A stretch of 64,000 nucleotides of DNA from Euglena gracilis. Lineage: Eukaryota > Euglenida > Euglenophyceae > Euglenales. How positions within the stretch are numbered: the stretch's first letter is position 1; every line of letters begins with the position of its first letter. The stretch lies in NCBI GenBank assembly GCA_039621445.1, contig CP154955.1, forward strand, positions 11,644,241 through 11,708,240. Direction: 5' to 3'. The position numbers and the translations under genes are program-made. A model generated the notes under the pieces. That model was not told the DNA's origin and ran no database searches. It saw only the letters and a program-made list of their open reading frames with translations. This document shows positions 1-10,271 of the stretch, piece after piece.

Positions 1-21
1 CATGGGCGGTAGTCTGTGGAG

Positions 22-539
22 CAGGGAATTTCTTAAGCCGGAGGGTACCCTACCCCCTGGGGGGGGGTCCAGCCAGCCAGCAGCTCAAATCCAGCCAGCA
101 GCCCAAACTCAGGCTGGGAGCCCCCCCCCCCGGGGGTTGACTGAAATAAAGTCGGGTCCAGCCCGGCCGGAGGCCAGAGGCCGGGCCAGCCGGCCGAAGG
201 CCGGGCCAGCTGGCCGCAGACTGGCCAGCCAACTGGGCTGCCCAGCTCACCTATCCCTGCATTTTTCCCCCTCACCACAGCTTCCTCCATCACAGCCCCC
301 AGCCTTGATCTAGCTCCATCCACCAAAATGTCGAAAATGGCAAAAATGTGTTAGAAAATTTTGTTTTTCACCGACCCAGCCCAGCCCAGCCCCCCCCAAC
401 CCCCCCCGCCCCCCCCCCCCCCCCCACCCCACCCCCCCAGGGGTGGGGGGCCAGCCAGCAGCTCAAATCCAGCCACCATCTTTTTTTCCAGCCGGAGGCC
501 GGGCCCCCCCCCCACCGGGGGTGCTTAAGAAATTCCCTG
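22..539. mobile_element. hAT-like MITE, copy 1
   Basis: A 518-bp element bounded by perfect 17-bp inverted repeats: CAGGGAATTTCTTAAGC at the left and its complement ending at 539. It is flanked by an 8-bp direct repeat, CTGTGGAG, at 14-21 and 540-547. An 8-bp TSD and CA...TG ends fit hAT-type non-autonomous elements. The interior is Pro/Gly-run low complexity (CCAGCCAGCAGCTCAAATC repeats, GGCCGG repeats) with no credible coding sequence. A second copy lies at 9789-10271. Confidence 0.85.
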
Positions 540-1182
540 CTGTGGAGCCTGAGTGACCTTGCACTCAGTGCACAAAGTGGGGTTTTTTGGGATGTTGACA
601 GAAAGACCTGTTTCGGCTGAACAATGCCCTCCATCTGCCCGGTGACATGTGGCTGTCTGGTGGGTTGCAAATTACTGAAAAAAGGTGTGTCAGCATGTCT
701 TCCCTTCTCCGCCGTTGTTGATGGACCCTTTCAATTTCTCAATTCCATTCGTTCATCCCCAAAGTTGTGTGCTTCAAATCCTGGGTGAGGAAAGGGGGGT
801 GACGAGCTTCTTTAAAACATTTTTTCGGCGCCCAAAACTGTTTCCTGGGCTGCGATTCCCAGGGTTCATCTGGCACCTGTTCTTTTCCAAACAGAAATTT
901 TCCAATTTTCAAAAGTCGGCCAAAAAGAAGGGCCCCTCAGGCATGCTTAACTACGAAGCAAGCGGGAGGAACCTCCGTCATTGGCAGTTGGGCTCACAAC
1001 GCCTAGGAAAAGAGACGTCTGGGTATGAAGCAGTTGGTGGTTGTTTTCACACACCAGGGGATTGGTTTCCTGTCCCAGGCAAGGTTTCCCCCCACCTTAG
1101 CTCTGTCCGCTCTGGTAATGAGATGCTTCCAGGACTGCTCTCTCCACACACAGTGATAAAAATAAAATAAGAAAATTGGTGC
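540..1182. other. unassigned sequence
   Basis: No gene, repeat or element recognised. One open frame of about 160 codons (685-1170) has no motif or coding character and was not accepted. Confidence 0.5.
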
Positions 1183-1395
1183 CCATTGCGCCAAAGCGCA
1201 ATGGGCAGGCTTATGTGAACGAAAATTTAAGAGTTCATTGCGCCAAAGTGCAATAAAAATACAATTTTAAAGCTTCGGCGCAACACCCATGCTTTTATAA
1301 AATTATAAAAATTGTATTTATATTGCGCTTTGGTGCAAGGTAGCTCTTAAATTTCTATTCTTCATAAGCCCACCCATTGCGTTTTGGCGCAATGG
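1183..1395. mobile_element. short foldback element with ~90-bp arms
   Basis: The two halves are imperfect inverted copies. Left arm 1183-1275 and right arm about 1305-1395 both run inward from CCATTGCGCC and share the order GCTTATG, AAATTTAAGAG, a second TTGCRCCAAAG site and AATACAATTTT. Each arm contains smaller TTGCGCCAAAGCGCAA hairpins. No clear TSD is visible. Confidence 0.7.
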
Positions 1396-2257
1396 AAACA
1401 CATGTTGACAATATCATTGCCCAAGTGTGGCAATGGTCACCCACATGTTGAATTACAAAAAAGTAAAAAAGTTTGTGCCAAAGCGCAAATGCACAGCGGA
1501 GTCCCCTCGTTTCATTACCCGCCGCTTTGTGTTCATGCATGGGACCCGGGAGCGCTGTGCCCATAGACCGTGAAGTTCCAAGTCGTTGCTTTCGTCCCCA
1601 GGCCCTGGGGTGCAGGGAGACACTATTTTCAGATTGGCCTGAGTCTCTGGCCTCGGTGTTCAAAAATAATTTTTTTTTGGATTTGCGCGTCGGCGCAAAT
1701 TTACAGTCATTTTCAAAGCTAAGTGCGAGTTAGGCCGCCTAAGAGCATGTCGTTGATATACCTTGTGTCAACGACACGTCCACGGAACAGTGGCATGCCT
1801 TGTGTGTGGACCAAAGATAAGGTTCACTGGAAAGGTTCATATCCCCACAAGTTTCTCACAAGTGGGGACAGAGGGAAGATATTTTCCCAGGGAAAAGAAG
1901 TTTCTTATTCTGCTTTTTGCTGGTGCTCGCTGCCAGTCGGCGCAGGGGGCAACATGCCATTGGACGCTGGCGCTTCCTGAGACGGTGCTTTTTTCTTCTT
2001 GCACTCATCCTTGCTTTCATTTCGGGCACGCACTGCCCAGACAACACTGCACCTTACCACATGCCTGCTGTATATAGTGCTCTTTTGTTGTGTGACCTGT
2101 GCATTTGCAACCAAGGCTCAATGAGGCCCAAATTGTGGAGGTGTTGTTCTGGAGACATTAGCATCTGCAATTATTCGCAATTTTCCGCAAATAAAGGGGG
2201 GAAATCCTTCTTTCTCTCAAATCCCCCCTCTGCACACTGTTCACAAGGAAGATTTGA
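1396..2257. other. unassigned sequence with stray GCGCAA hairpin motifs
   Basis: No gene recognised. Isolated relatives of the neighbouring foldback motif occur near 1471 (CCAAAGCGCAAA) and 1683 (TTTGCGCGTCGGCGCAAAT). Confidence 0.4.
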
Positions 2258-2345
2258 GTATTAAAAAAATTTTGGTGATACACATGTGATACGTTAAAAA
2301 AAATTTGGTGATACATATGTAATACACAAATTTTCCTTGGTGAAA
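2258..2345. repeat. GATACATATGTGATAC-type repeats, first cluster
   Basis: Two tandem units of TTGGTGATACAYATGTRATAC separated by A/T runs. The core is near-palindromic. The same motif forms a larger cluster at 3541-3815. Confidence 0.7.
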
Positions 2346-2861
2346 CATATAATAAAAGTTGTGAAGCACAAATTTATAAGATGAAAATTTTTCAGACAAA
2401 CATGAGATGGCGCTCACCCAGCTCCCAGCTTGAGGAACTCAGGTTCCCATGGTGCTCCAGCCCCACTTCCGTGGCGCTGTGGCTTTTTTTTGGCATGCAC
2501 GGGGTTTTTTCTTTGGGTGGGTCCCCGGCTGCCATATTTTTTTTCTCTTTTTTGTCAGCAACTTCTCAGCCGCTATTTTTAAATTTATTGGACGGGATAA
2601 GAGAAGAATGGAACGAAATCTTACATTGTGCTGGATGACGCTGCCAACTGACCCTTCACAGACGCCTGACCCCCGGTGGAAGTGCCATGGGTGCCATGTC
2701 CTTAATTGTGATGAATCCAAAAGTTTTCTTGCTGTCAAATGCCTCCTTCCAAAGGGAACCTTCAAAACGCGGAAGACAGGATTACGAGACAACAATTCCT
2801 CAAACCATTGACAAGATATTACGGGACTTCGAAAATTTCGAATTTTTTTTTGGAAATAACA

Positions 2862-2941
2862 CCCCCCCAAATAATACCCCTCCCTCGGGCCGGGACTTAA
2901 AGCGAAAAAATAAACCCCGGAGGGTATTATTTGGGGGGGTT
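2862..2941. repeat. inverted repeat of C-tract/AATAAT sequence
   Basis: ACCCCCCCAAATAATACCCC (2862 onward) is mirrored by GGGTATTATTTGGGGGGGTT (to 2941). The two 20-odd-bp arms face each other across about 35 bp. It could be a very short foldback insertion or element ends. Confidence 0.65.
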
Positions 2942-3062
2942 AGACCCAAAATAGCACCCAAAACACCCCTTTGGGGTCATTTTTTGTACTTTCTCTGGGG
3001 GAGGGTTTACCTCACCCCTCCCGGGCGCTTGGCCTGGGCCATGATTGAAGGTAAGGCCAGGG

Positions 3063-3161
3063 GGCCAACCTTAGGGGGGCCAAATTTGCGTGTTAAGAAT
3101 TTTGGCGGCCATGTGCAAAGGGCCAAAGGCCAACTTTAGGGGGGCCAATTTTGCATGTAAG
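3063..3161. repeat. direct repeat pair, ~34 bp
   Basis: GGCCAAC(C/T)TTAGGGGGGCCAA followed by TTTGCRTG and TTAAG or TAAG occurs at 3063-3098 and again at 3128-3161. Confidence 0.7.
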
Positions 3162-3540
3162 GAGGAGCGGAGCCAAGCCCCCGGGCCCAAGCTATTCCCA
3201 CAGGGGGGACGGCAATGGCTCACTGTCATTGCACTTTTCATAAAGGACGTCCCAAAAACTAAATGTGCTCAAAATGAATGTTTTTGGGGACATTTTCAAA
3301 ATTGATTTTTGGCAAACGTGCTTAGAATTGAACATGCGAACGGGGAGGTAATCACTATAACCCCGACTACAGATTGGAAAAACTTTTGCTGAGAGAATAA
3401 GCGAGTTGTAACCGAAACACATTGCCGAAAGCATTATCACAAGAAAAATATACCATTTGTCTGCAGAGAGGCAAAGAAACAAGGATGAAAAGCGGAACAG
3501 AAAGGGGAAAAAACATTATTACATTTTGATGTAAAAATGG

Positions 3541-3815
3541 AAATTTTTATGAAAAAATTGGTGATACATATACATTAAAATTTTATTGGTGATACATATG
3601 TGATACGGTAAAAAAATTCTGGTGATACACATGTGATACATTAATTTTTAGGCTGTGATACATGTGATACGTAAAAATTTTTTTTGGTGATACATACTAA
3701 ATGGAGGTCTGGGGGGGTCAACAAAACTGTGAAGAGATGTGTATCACATATGTATCACCAAAATAAAATTAATGTATCACAGATACGTTGTGATACACAC
3801 TAAATGGCGGTCTGA
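3541..3815. repeat. GATACATATGTGATAC-type repeats, main cluster
   Basis: About seven copies of the GTGATACATATGTGATAC motif lie in both orientations. Plus-oriented copies run to about 3700 and minus-oriented copies (GTATCACATATGTATCACC) from about 3740, so the block as a whole is an inverted repeat. Each half ends near ACTAAATGG(A/C)GGTCTG. This may be a foldback element; no TSD is evident. Confidence 0.65.
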
Positions 3816-3993
3816 CCCCCCCCCGGGAGGTACTGCACCCAGCCTGATTCTGGCCCCCAAGGTGCATCAGCACCCTGTGGGGGGGGTGCTGCAAGCCCAG
3901 CTAGGAGCCTTTTGCTTCGTCCAGACGGGAAAAGTGTTGGATAGCCAAAAATGGTGTTTTGGGGAGCTTTTTTGGGAGTTTTGGGGCTCTAGG

Positions 3994-5225
3994 CGGTAGA
4001 CTGGGGGGGGGGTCCTGGGTGGTCGGCCGACTAGGCCTGGTCGGCAGCTAGTCGGCGAGACGGGGGGGGGGGGTTCTGGGTGGTCGGCGGATTAGTCGGC
4101 CGACCACCCACTCTAATGTAGTTACGGGCCAGTCTCGCTGACTTTTTATGAAGAAAATTGTATGCAAACTAGTCGGTGGCTAGTCGGTGGTCATAAAAAT
4201 GGTGTGGCGGGCCCAAATCACCCGGAAATGGTCCGGATGGGTCCAAATAAGTGCCTTACACCAACAGGAACACCCTCAGATGGAAATCTTTGGTCGGTGG
4301 GGGGTCGGTGGGCCCTTGATGGGGTCCGGAGGGGTAAAAAACCAATGACGAAACAGGGAGTACATGAAAATCCTTTAGAAATGCAAGTATTCTGCATCAC
4401 GACAGGCTGAAAACTCCCCCCTCCACCCCCATCCGAGCCTCAGATAACAAAATCCCTTCTGTGTTGGCATCATACTCGGGGGCTAAGTCGTTTTGTGGCT
4501 CACTTTGGCATAGGCGGGGGGGGCTCCCCCCCCCCCCCCCCCGCACCCCCCCCTCAAATAACAAAATCCCTTCTATGTTGGCAACATACTCCGGGGTTAA
4601 GTCGTTTTTGTGGCTCACTTTGGCATAGGCAGGGGGGGCTCTGCCCCCCCCCCCCCCGCATCCCCCCCCTCAAATAACAAAATCCCTTCTACGTTGGCAA
4701 CATACTCCGGGGTTAAGTCGTTTTTGTGGCTCACTTTGGCATAGGCGGGGGGGGGTTCCGCCCCCCCCCCCCCCCCCACCCCCCCCTCAAATAACAAAAT
4801 CCCTTCTATGTTGGCAATATACTTGGAGGGCTAAGTCCTTTTTGTGCAAATTTTGACTTATATTGACTTATATACAACGGGGAGAGGTGTTCTTTTGCCA
4901 AAAGTGGCCCAAAATGGACATTTTGCCCCCAGTTTTTTGCATATTCACCCCCGATTGGGGGGTTCTGGAGCCATTTGGGTGGGTTTTGACTGGTGTTGAG
5001 GTGATTTGGACAAAAGTTTTTTCTCAGGGGGGGGGGATTAAATGTCGGTGAAACTGGCCCGTAACTACATTAGAGTGGGTGGTCGGCCGACTAGTCGGCC
5101 GACCACCCACTACCCCCCCCGCCCCCCCGTCTCGCCGACTAGCTGCCGACCAGGCCTAGTCGGCCGACCAGTTGGGTGGTCGGCCGACCACCCAGGCCCC
5201 CCCCCCCCCCCGCCCCAGTCTACCG
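3994..5225. mobile_element. 1.2-kb foldback element with long TIRs
   Basis: Left arm 3994-4140 and right arm about 5050-5225 are inverted copies starting CGGTAGACTGGGG. They continue through GTGGTCGGCCGAC, GGCCTGGTCGGCAGCTAGTC and finally ACTCTAATGTAGTTACGGGCC. GTCGGCCGAC is itself palindromic and repeated. The interior holds a 120-bp-period tandem repeat. No transposase and no convincing TSD were found. Confidence 0.8.
4405..4840. repeat. tandem repeat, ~120-bp period, about 3.5 units
   Basis: Each unit contains AACAAAATCCCTTCTRYGTT, a CATACT..GGGG..TAAGTCGTTTT segment, TGGCTCACTTTGGCATAGGC and then G-run/C-run spacers of variable length. Units start near 4445, 4559, 4678 and 4797. It lies inside the foldback element at 3994-5225. 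Confidence 0.85.
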
Positions 5226-5347
5226 TCTGGCACTGAGTTTTGGGGCGGGGGGGGAGGGGTGGTCTTTTACAGTGGGACGGCAGGGCGGTGATTGGCAAAA
5301 GAGCTGGGGTTGCCCATGCTCACTTTTTTCAAAGCTGTATTTTGTAA

Positions 5348-5867
5348 CCCCCCCCCCAATTTAAACCGACCCCCCTTCTAAACCGACCTACCCTTCCAAA
5401 CCGACCCATTGCAGAATTTCAACCAAAAAAAGAAATAAACCGACCCATGGCAAATTGGATGACAAACATGCACAACATAATGGAAGCCGCCAACGGAAAG
5501 AGCGTCAATGATCATTGAATAGTTAGTATTGATGACCCAAAATTGGGATTTACATCCAAAATTAGGCATTTGCTTCCAAATATTGGAGTTTGCACCTCAA
5601 ATTGGGCATTTTCTTCCGAAAATTTGGTGTTGGAACCCAAAGATTACAAAATTAGGCATTTGCCATCAAAAATTTGAAGATTACACCCAAAATTAGGCAG
5701 TTTGCCACCAAAAATTGGATATTACACCCAAACTTCAGCATTTGCCGAAATTGTCCAAAGATGACCTAACCCCCCCCCATTTAAATCGACCCGTCGGTTT
5801 AAGACTTTTGGGTTGGTGGAAATCCTGGAGGGGGTCGGTTTAGACGGGGAGTCGGTTTCAGGGGGAG
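5348..5867. mobile_element. TIR element with AAACCGACCC ends
   Basis: The left end has three tandem AAACCGACC copies after a C-tract (5357-5407). The right end has GGTCGGTTTAGAC and GTCGGTTTCAGGGGG (5833-5866) in inverse orientation. An internal relative sits at 5775-5795. No coding capacity. The TSD is unclear because the flanks are homopolymers. Confidence 0.55.
5540..5740. repeat. degenerate tandem repeat AAATTAGGCATTTGCC
   Basis: At least five diverged units of about 35-40 bp combine (A)AAATTRGGCATTT with GCYRYCAAAAATTGG and TTACACCCA. Similar short pieces recur at 5940-5998. The phrase 'GCCTAATTTGG' in the opposite orientation recurs at 63765-63950. Confidence 0.65.
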
Positions 5868-6010
5868 TACACGGCTGGCCGACGGCGTGACGGAAACGGG
5901 TTGATGTTAGCAAGGCAATTTCAATTGGCAAATACCCAATTTTGTCGGCCAATTCCTAACTTTGAGTGACAAATGCCTAATTTGGGATGCAAATGCTTAC
6001 CCTCCCCCCC

Positions 6011-6399
6011 CTATGTCCAATGACCGGTAACCTCTGTCCTCTGACCGGGGGGGTGGTCGTTGGACATAGGGTAGTGACCAAAAAGGTGTCCTCTGACCGG
6101 GGGGGTGGTCGTTGGACATGGGGTCAAAAGAAAGTTGGTGGGTACCCGGGTCCCTACCCACCCAAAAATGCCCAAATTTTCCCTTCCGGCGCTTTGCGCC
6201 GAAAATTTTGGGCAATTTTGACAAATTTTTGTCCAAAAAGTGTCAAAAATGGCACTTTGGCCAAACTTTTGGCCAATTTTTGGGCAAAATTTTTCGTCCC
6301 GGCGCTTCACGCTGGGACCAAAAATTTGGTCAAACCTCCGAAAAGGTGTCCTCTGACCGGGGGGGTGGTCATTGGACATAGGGGGGTCGTTGGACATAG
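6011..6399. mobile_element. TIR element with CTATGTCCAATGACC ends
   Basis: CTATGTCCAATGACC at 6011-6025 is exactly complemented at 6367-6381. Extra GGTCGTTGGACATAG copies occur at about 6053-6068, 6106-6119 and 6385-6399. GTCCTCTGACCGGGGGG is repeated next to each. The interior has GGCGCTTTGCGCC-type hairpins. The GTCCAAYGAC terminal phrase is shared with the element at 8595-8937. Confidence 0.65.
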
Positions 6400-6424
6400 C
6401 CCTGCCCAGCTCATTACAGTTGCT

Positions 6425-6525
6425 TTTTTTGGAAATTTCACAATTTTTGGCTATTTTCGGGGGAAAGTAAATGGGTCCCCCAGGACCCCCCCCCGGTCTT
6501 AAAAAAACCCCCTGGCACGGGTCTT
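6425..6525. repeat. dispersed 'GGAAAG..GACCCCCC..AAAAAAACCCC' module
   Basis: A T-rich lead, GG(A/G)GGAAAG, TGGG.CCCC, GGACCCCCCCC and AAAAAAACCCCCTGG occur in the same order here, at 23010-23160 and at 40315-40460. It is probably the end of a dispersed element; the full borders are not resolved. Confidence 0.5.
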
Positions 6526-6649
6526 GGTGACTCCCTGACAGCGTGGCTTTAGCAGCAGGCTGTTTCAAGCTGGAGGTCTCAGCAGCGGTGGCCCCTCCAA
6601 CCAGCAGGTCATCCACAGTGATAGACTCGCGCACCCCCACACCCCCACA

Positions 6650-6665
6650 CGTAACACACACACAC

Positions 6666-6749
<84 letters not shown>
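6650..6749. repeat. (CA)n microsatellite
   Basis: About 45 CA units with two CG interruptions near the left end. The His/Thr and Val/Cys open frames across it are artefacts of the repeat. Confidence 0.95.
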
Positions 6750-6751
<2 letters not shown>

Positions 6752-7065
6752 CACAGCATACATCACACACCCATACACACAGATCACCCACTCGCCCCAC
6801 TCAAAAACACACATCTCCCGGAACCATCCCATGCACTTCCCAGCCAAGTGCAGCGCCTGCCCTGATGAAAAGGCTGGGCAGGGATGTGTCGGAAAATCTG
6901 AAGAGCAGCGGATGCAAGCATGCTCTCAGGTTCCGCCCCCCCCCCCATGTACAAAGGAAGCCCTTGCCCAATGAACAGGGGGTGGGACCGGACTGGATTG
7001 TCACCATATGCCCCTTATAGACCATGAGCAAGCCCCTGTGCCTAATGAATGTCCCCCGTCCGGAC

Positions 7066-7136
7066 TGTCTATATCTATCTATCCATCTATCTATCTATCT
7101 ATCTATCCATCCATCCATCCATCCATCCATCCATCC

Positions 7137-7197
<61 letters not shown>
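7066..7197. repeat. (ATCT)n/(ATCC)n microsatellite
   Basis: An uninterrupted tetranucleotide tract of ATCT blocks around an ATCC block, about 30 units. Confidence 0.95.
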
Positions 7198-7378
7198 CCC
7201 CCCTTGGTCACAGGTTGCAGGAACCTGGTCGTACGACAAGGGGGGGGGGGCGGGTAGTAAGTTTTAAAAAAACCCACTCCCAACCCCCGGGGCGGTCGGT
7301 CACTTTAGTCACTCGGCCGATTTTTTTTTTGCGGAAATGCCCTCAAACGGTTTGATTTTGGGGGTCCCCCACCCCGGG

Positions 7379-7603
7379 CAAGCACCTCTGATGATGCTGG
7401 GCGATGCTGGGCGATGCTGGGCGATGCTGGATTTTTGGAGACCAGAGGTGGGGTTCCGATGCTGGACGATGCTGGGCGATGCAGGGCGATGCTGGGCGAT
7501 GCTGGCATTTTTTTTGTATATTTTGGAGAATTGAACTATTTTTGGGATAATTTTCCCACAAATCTCCAGTTTTACACCCATTTTGGCTATAATGGGTCAA
7601 TTT
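7379..7603. mobile_element. truncated copy of the CAAGCACCTCTG element
   Basis: From CAAGCACCTCTG at 7379 the sequence tracks the left 225 bp of the complete element at 34580-36183. It has GATGCTGGGC tandem units, the ATTTTTGGAGACCAGAGGTG phrase and AATTTTCCCACAAA. Similarity stops at TGGGTCAATTTTTTG. No right end is seen, so this is a left-end fragment. Confidence 0.8.
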
Positions 7604-8101
7604 TTTGAGAATCCTCGGGGACTGCCGTCCGGGAAATTGCGGGTCAGGCTCCTTTTTAAGGAAGGTTGCACCCCCGCCTGCCACACAAGGCATCCCTCAC
7701 CCGTTCAAAAGAAGTCTTTTGCAGACCCCCCTTCACATTATATTACATCAAAAGAAACACTTTGCTCGGTTACTGGGTATTCTCGCACCTCTGCAGTCGA
7801 TTTCCGGCCTGCCAATGAGGTCCCCATCTCGGCCAATTTTGCCCCCTTACACGCCACCACACACCCCCATTTGCCACAAAAATGCCATGTGCGCCTGATT
7901 TTGCCGACACTGTTCGTCCATTTGCTACATACGCCATGTCCGCCAAACTTGTTCCACGCCTTTTATCCATTCCCACAAAAGCGCCATGTCCTCCCTCTCC
8001 CCTGTTTGCTACTGACACCATGTCTGCCAAAATTTGTTCACACAAAAGGATTTTGTTATTGGGGAGCGAGGGAGCGGGGGAGCGGGGGAGGGGGGAGCAG
8101 G
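7604..8101. other. unassigned sequence
   Basis: No gene or bordered element recognised. Short AC(A/C)CCATGTC.GCC phrases repeat loosely between 7850 and 8035. Confidence 0.4.
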
Positions 8102-8451
8102 CAATTGCTTAAGCACTGACCGACCCCCCCCCCCCGGGGGGTGGGTGACTGGTTTTTTCAGAGTGACTGACTGGTTTTTGGCCCGGACCCCCTCCCCCCC
8201 CCCCGGGGGGGGGTCGGCCAGGAGTGGGCAAAAGTGGCTTGAGTGACCCCGGCGCCGAAGGTGCCGGAAAATTTTTTTGGGCCTAAAATGGCCTAAAGTG
8301 ACTGGAAAGTGGCTGTTTTTCTGAGTGGTCGCCCCCCCCCCCCCCCCGGGGGTAGTGACTGGCTGGTTTTTTGAAAATGAGTGACTGACTGGTTTTTAAA
8401 AAAGTGGAGTGACCCCCCCTCCCCCCCCCCCCGGGGGTCGGTAAGCAATTG
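8102..8451. mobile_element. TIR element with CAATTGCTTA ends
   Basis: The left end CAATTGCTTA plus ACCGACCCCC is mirrored by GGGGGTCGGTAAGCAATTG ending at 8451; the left arm has 7 extra bases (AGCACTG). Inside, GTGACTGACTGGTTTTT recurs about four times. No clear TSD in the purine-rich flanks. Confidence 0.65.
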
Positions 8452-8594
8452 AATGGGGGGGAGAGGGGAAGGGGGGTGGGGGGTCCAGGGAGGGAGAGGG
8501 GGTCTCAAGCCCCTCCCCTGGGCACATCCAAAGGGATGCACGCCACTTTGGATTTCACGTGGCCGTTTTTTTTTTTGCATACCTCCCCCCTCTT

Positions 8595-8937
8595 TTGTCC
8601 AACGACCGGCCTTGTCCAACGACCACCCCCTTGGTCGGCAGCGATCTTTTTCCAGGCGATCTTTTTTTCCAGACATTCGCGTTTTTGATGGTGATGGTGA
8701 TCAATTTTGTACACAGGCCACAACTGAAGAAAAAAAAGAAAAATCTTTCACGAGTTGACCCCCAAACCCCGCCCTGCACCGGGACCCCCCTATTTCACCC
8801 CACACCCTCCTGCAAGAAAAGGAAATGAAGAAAAACAAATTTTGGGTTTAATGACCACTCCCCGGTCAGTAGCGATATTTGGCCAAAATAGCGACCCCCC
8901 CCCCGGTCAGTAGCGATATTTAGCAGTCGTTGGACAA
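8595..8937. mobile_element. TIR element with TTGTCCAACGAC ends
   Basis: TTGTCCAACGAC occurs twice at the left (8595 and 8612) and its complement ends at 8937. GGTCAGTAGCGATATTT is repeated near the right end (8864 and 8905). Related to the GTCCAAYGAC-ended element at 6011-6399. No coding sequence. Confidence 0.6.
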
Positions 8938-9486
8938 GGGGGGTAATGACATCCATGCTGTCGTATTTTGCCTTTCAACTCCCCCCCCCCCAAAGCGACG
9001 GCTGGTTCACCTGGTGGACACCATGCACTCTCCAGTTCAGTCCAAGCGGGGAAGTTGAATCAAATCTCTGCGGAATCACAATTTTCGGTACAGTTTTGGC
9101 CTCTGGTGTATTCGTGTTTTTCAGTTCCATGTTCCCTTCGGAAGTCCGTGAAATTTTTGCAATTGAACTTTTTTCTTTGCTTTCCTTCATTTTCTTTTCC
9201 TTTTTCTGTTTTTTCTTTGTATTGATTCTTCGCATATTTGAAAAAAATTTAACCATTTTTGAAAAAAAAATTTTCTTTTCAAATGACATTTTCCTCATAA
9301 TCCATATTATTCTTGTAAATTTGGTGCGATTTTTGCATGTTTTGGGCAATTTTTGCAGTTTGGTGATTTTTTCTGCTTTTTCTCTCAGATTTTGCACATT
9401 TTTGGGCATTTTGTTCATTTTTTGCAAAAAAAAATTTTCGAAGGACGACACATATGGATGGCTGGCAAAGAGAACAATACCCCCCC
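8938..9486. other. unassigned T-rich sequence
   Basis: Runs such as TTTTCTTTTCCTTTTT give long hydrophobic open frames by composition only. No gene is supported. Confidence 0.5.
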
Positions 9487-9720
9487 CCGTCTAAGCACCA
9501 CCCTTGTCTAAGCACCGCCCAGTTCTTTCCCATCTGCTTCAAGGTCATCTTCTCAGGGAGTCTTATTTTGTGTTGTGTGCGTATCTAAGAGAAGTTTCTC
9601 AAAAATTTCGAAATTTCGGAAATTTCTGAAGCCTGGTTTACGGATTTTTTTTGCAGTCAAAAATTCCGCTTGTCTAAGGACGGTTCTTACCATATTTTGG
9701 CAAATTAAGCACCACCCTGG
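9487..9720. repeat. TCTAAGCACCACCC direct-repeat pair
   Basis: GTCTAAGCACCACCC at about 9489 and AAGCACCGCCCAGTTCTTTC at about 9512 reappear as TTAAGCACCACCCTGGTTCTT at about 9706. The segment between has GTCTAAGGACGG. It may be a small element with direct subterminal repeats; borders unclear. Confidence 0.45.
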
Positions 9721-9788
9721 TTCTTGCCCATCTTTTCCGGTGCCTAGAAATGGGGGGGCAATGAGGGAATTTCACAGTGTTTCCCCTC

Positions 9789-10271
9789 CAGGGAATTTCT
9801 TAAACCGGAGGGTACCCCACCCCCCAGGGGGGGGGGTCCAGCCAGCCAGCAGCTCAAATCCAGCCAGCAGCCCAAATTCGGGCTGGGAGTCCCCCCCCCC
9901 CCCGGGGGACGACTGAAATAAAGTCGGGTCCAGCCCGGCCGGAGGCCGGGCCAGCCGGCCGCCAGCTGGCCAGCCAACTGGGCTGCCCAGCTCACCTAGC
10001 ATTGCTTTTTTTCCCCTCACCACAGCTTCCTCCATCACAGCCCCCAGCCTTGATCTAGCTCCATCCACCAAAATGTCGAAAATGGCGAAAATGCGTTAGA
10101 AAATTTTTGTTTTTCACCGACCCAGCCCAACCCAGCCCCCTCCAGCCCTGGACCCCCCCCCCCCCCCCCCCGGGGGGGGGTCCAGCCAGCAGCTCAAATC
10201 CAGCCAGCAGCCTTTTTGCCAGCCGGAGGCTGGACCCCCCCCCCCCCCGGGGGGGCTTAAGAAATTCCCTG
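9789..10271. mobile_element. hAT-like MITE, copy 2
   Basis: Same family as 22-539: CAGGGAATTTCTTAAAC at the left, GCTTAAGAAATTCCCTG ending at 10271, and the same interior order (CCAGCCAGCAGCTCAAATC, GGCCGG blocks, GATCTAGCTCCATCCACC, AAAATGTCGAAAATGGC). The flanks read TTCCCCTC (9781-9788) and TTCCCTCA (from 10272), consistent with a TSD that has gained or lost one C. Confidence 0.85.

Noticed and set aside
6543-6974. His/Thr-rich open frame
   Set aside because: Translation of a (CA)n microsatellite. The same applies to 26440-26697 and 43206-43435.
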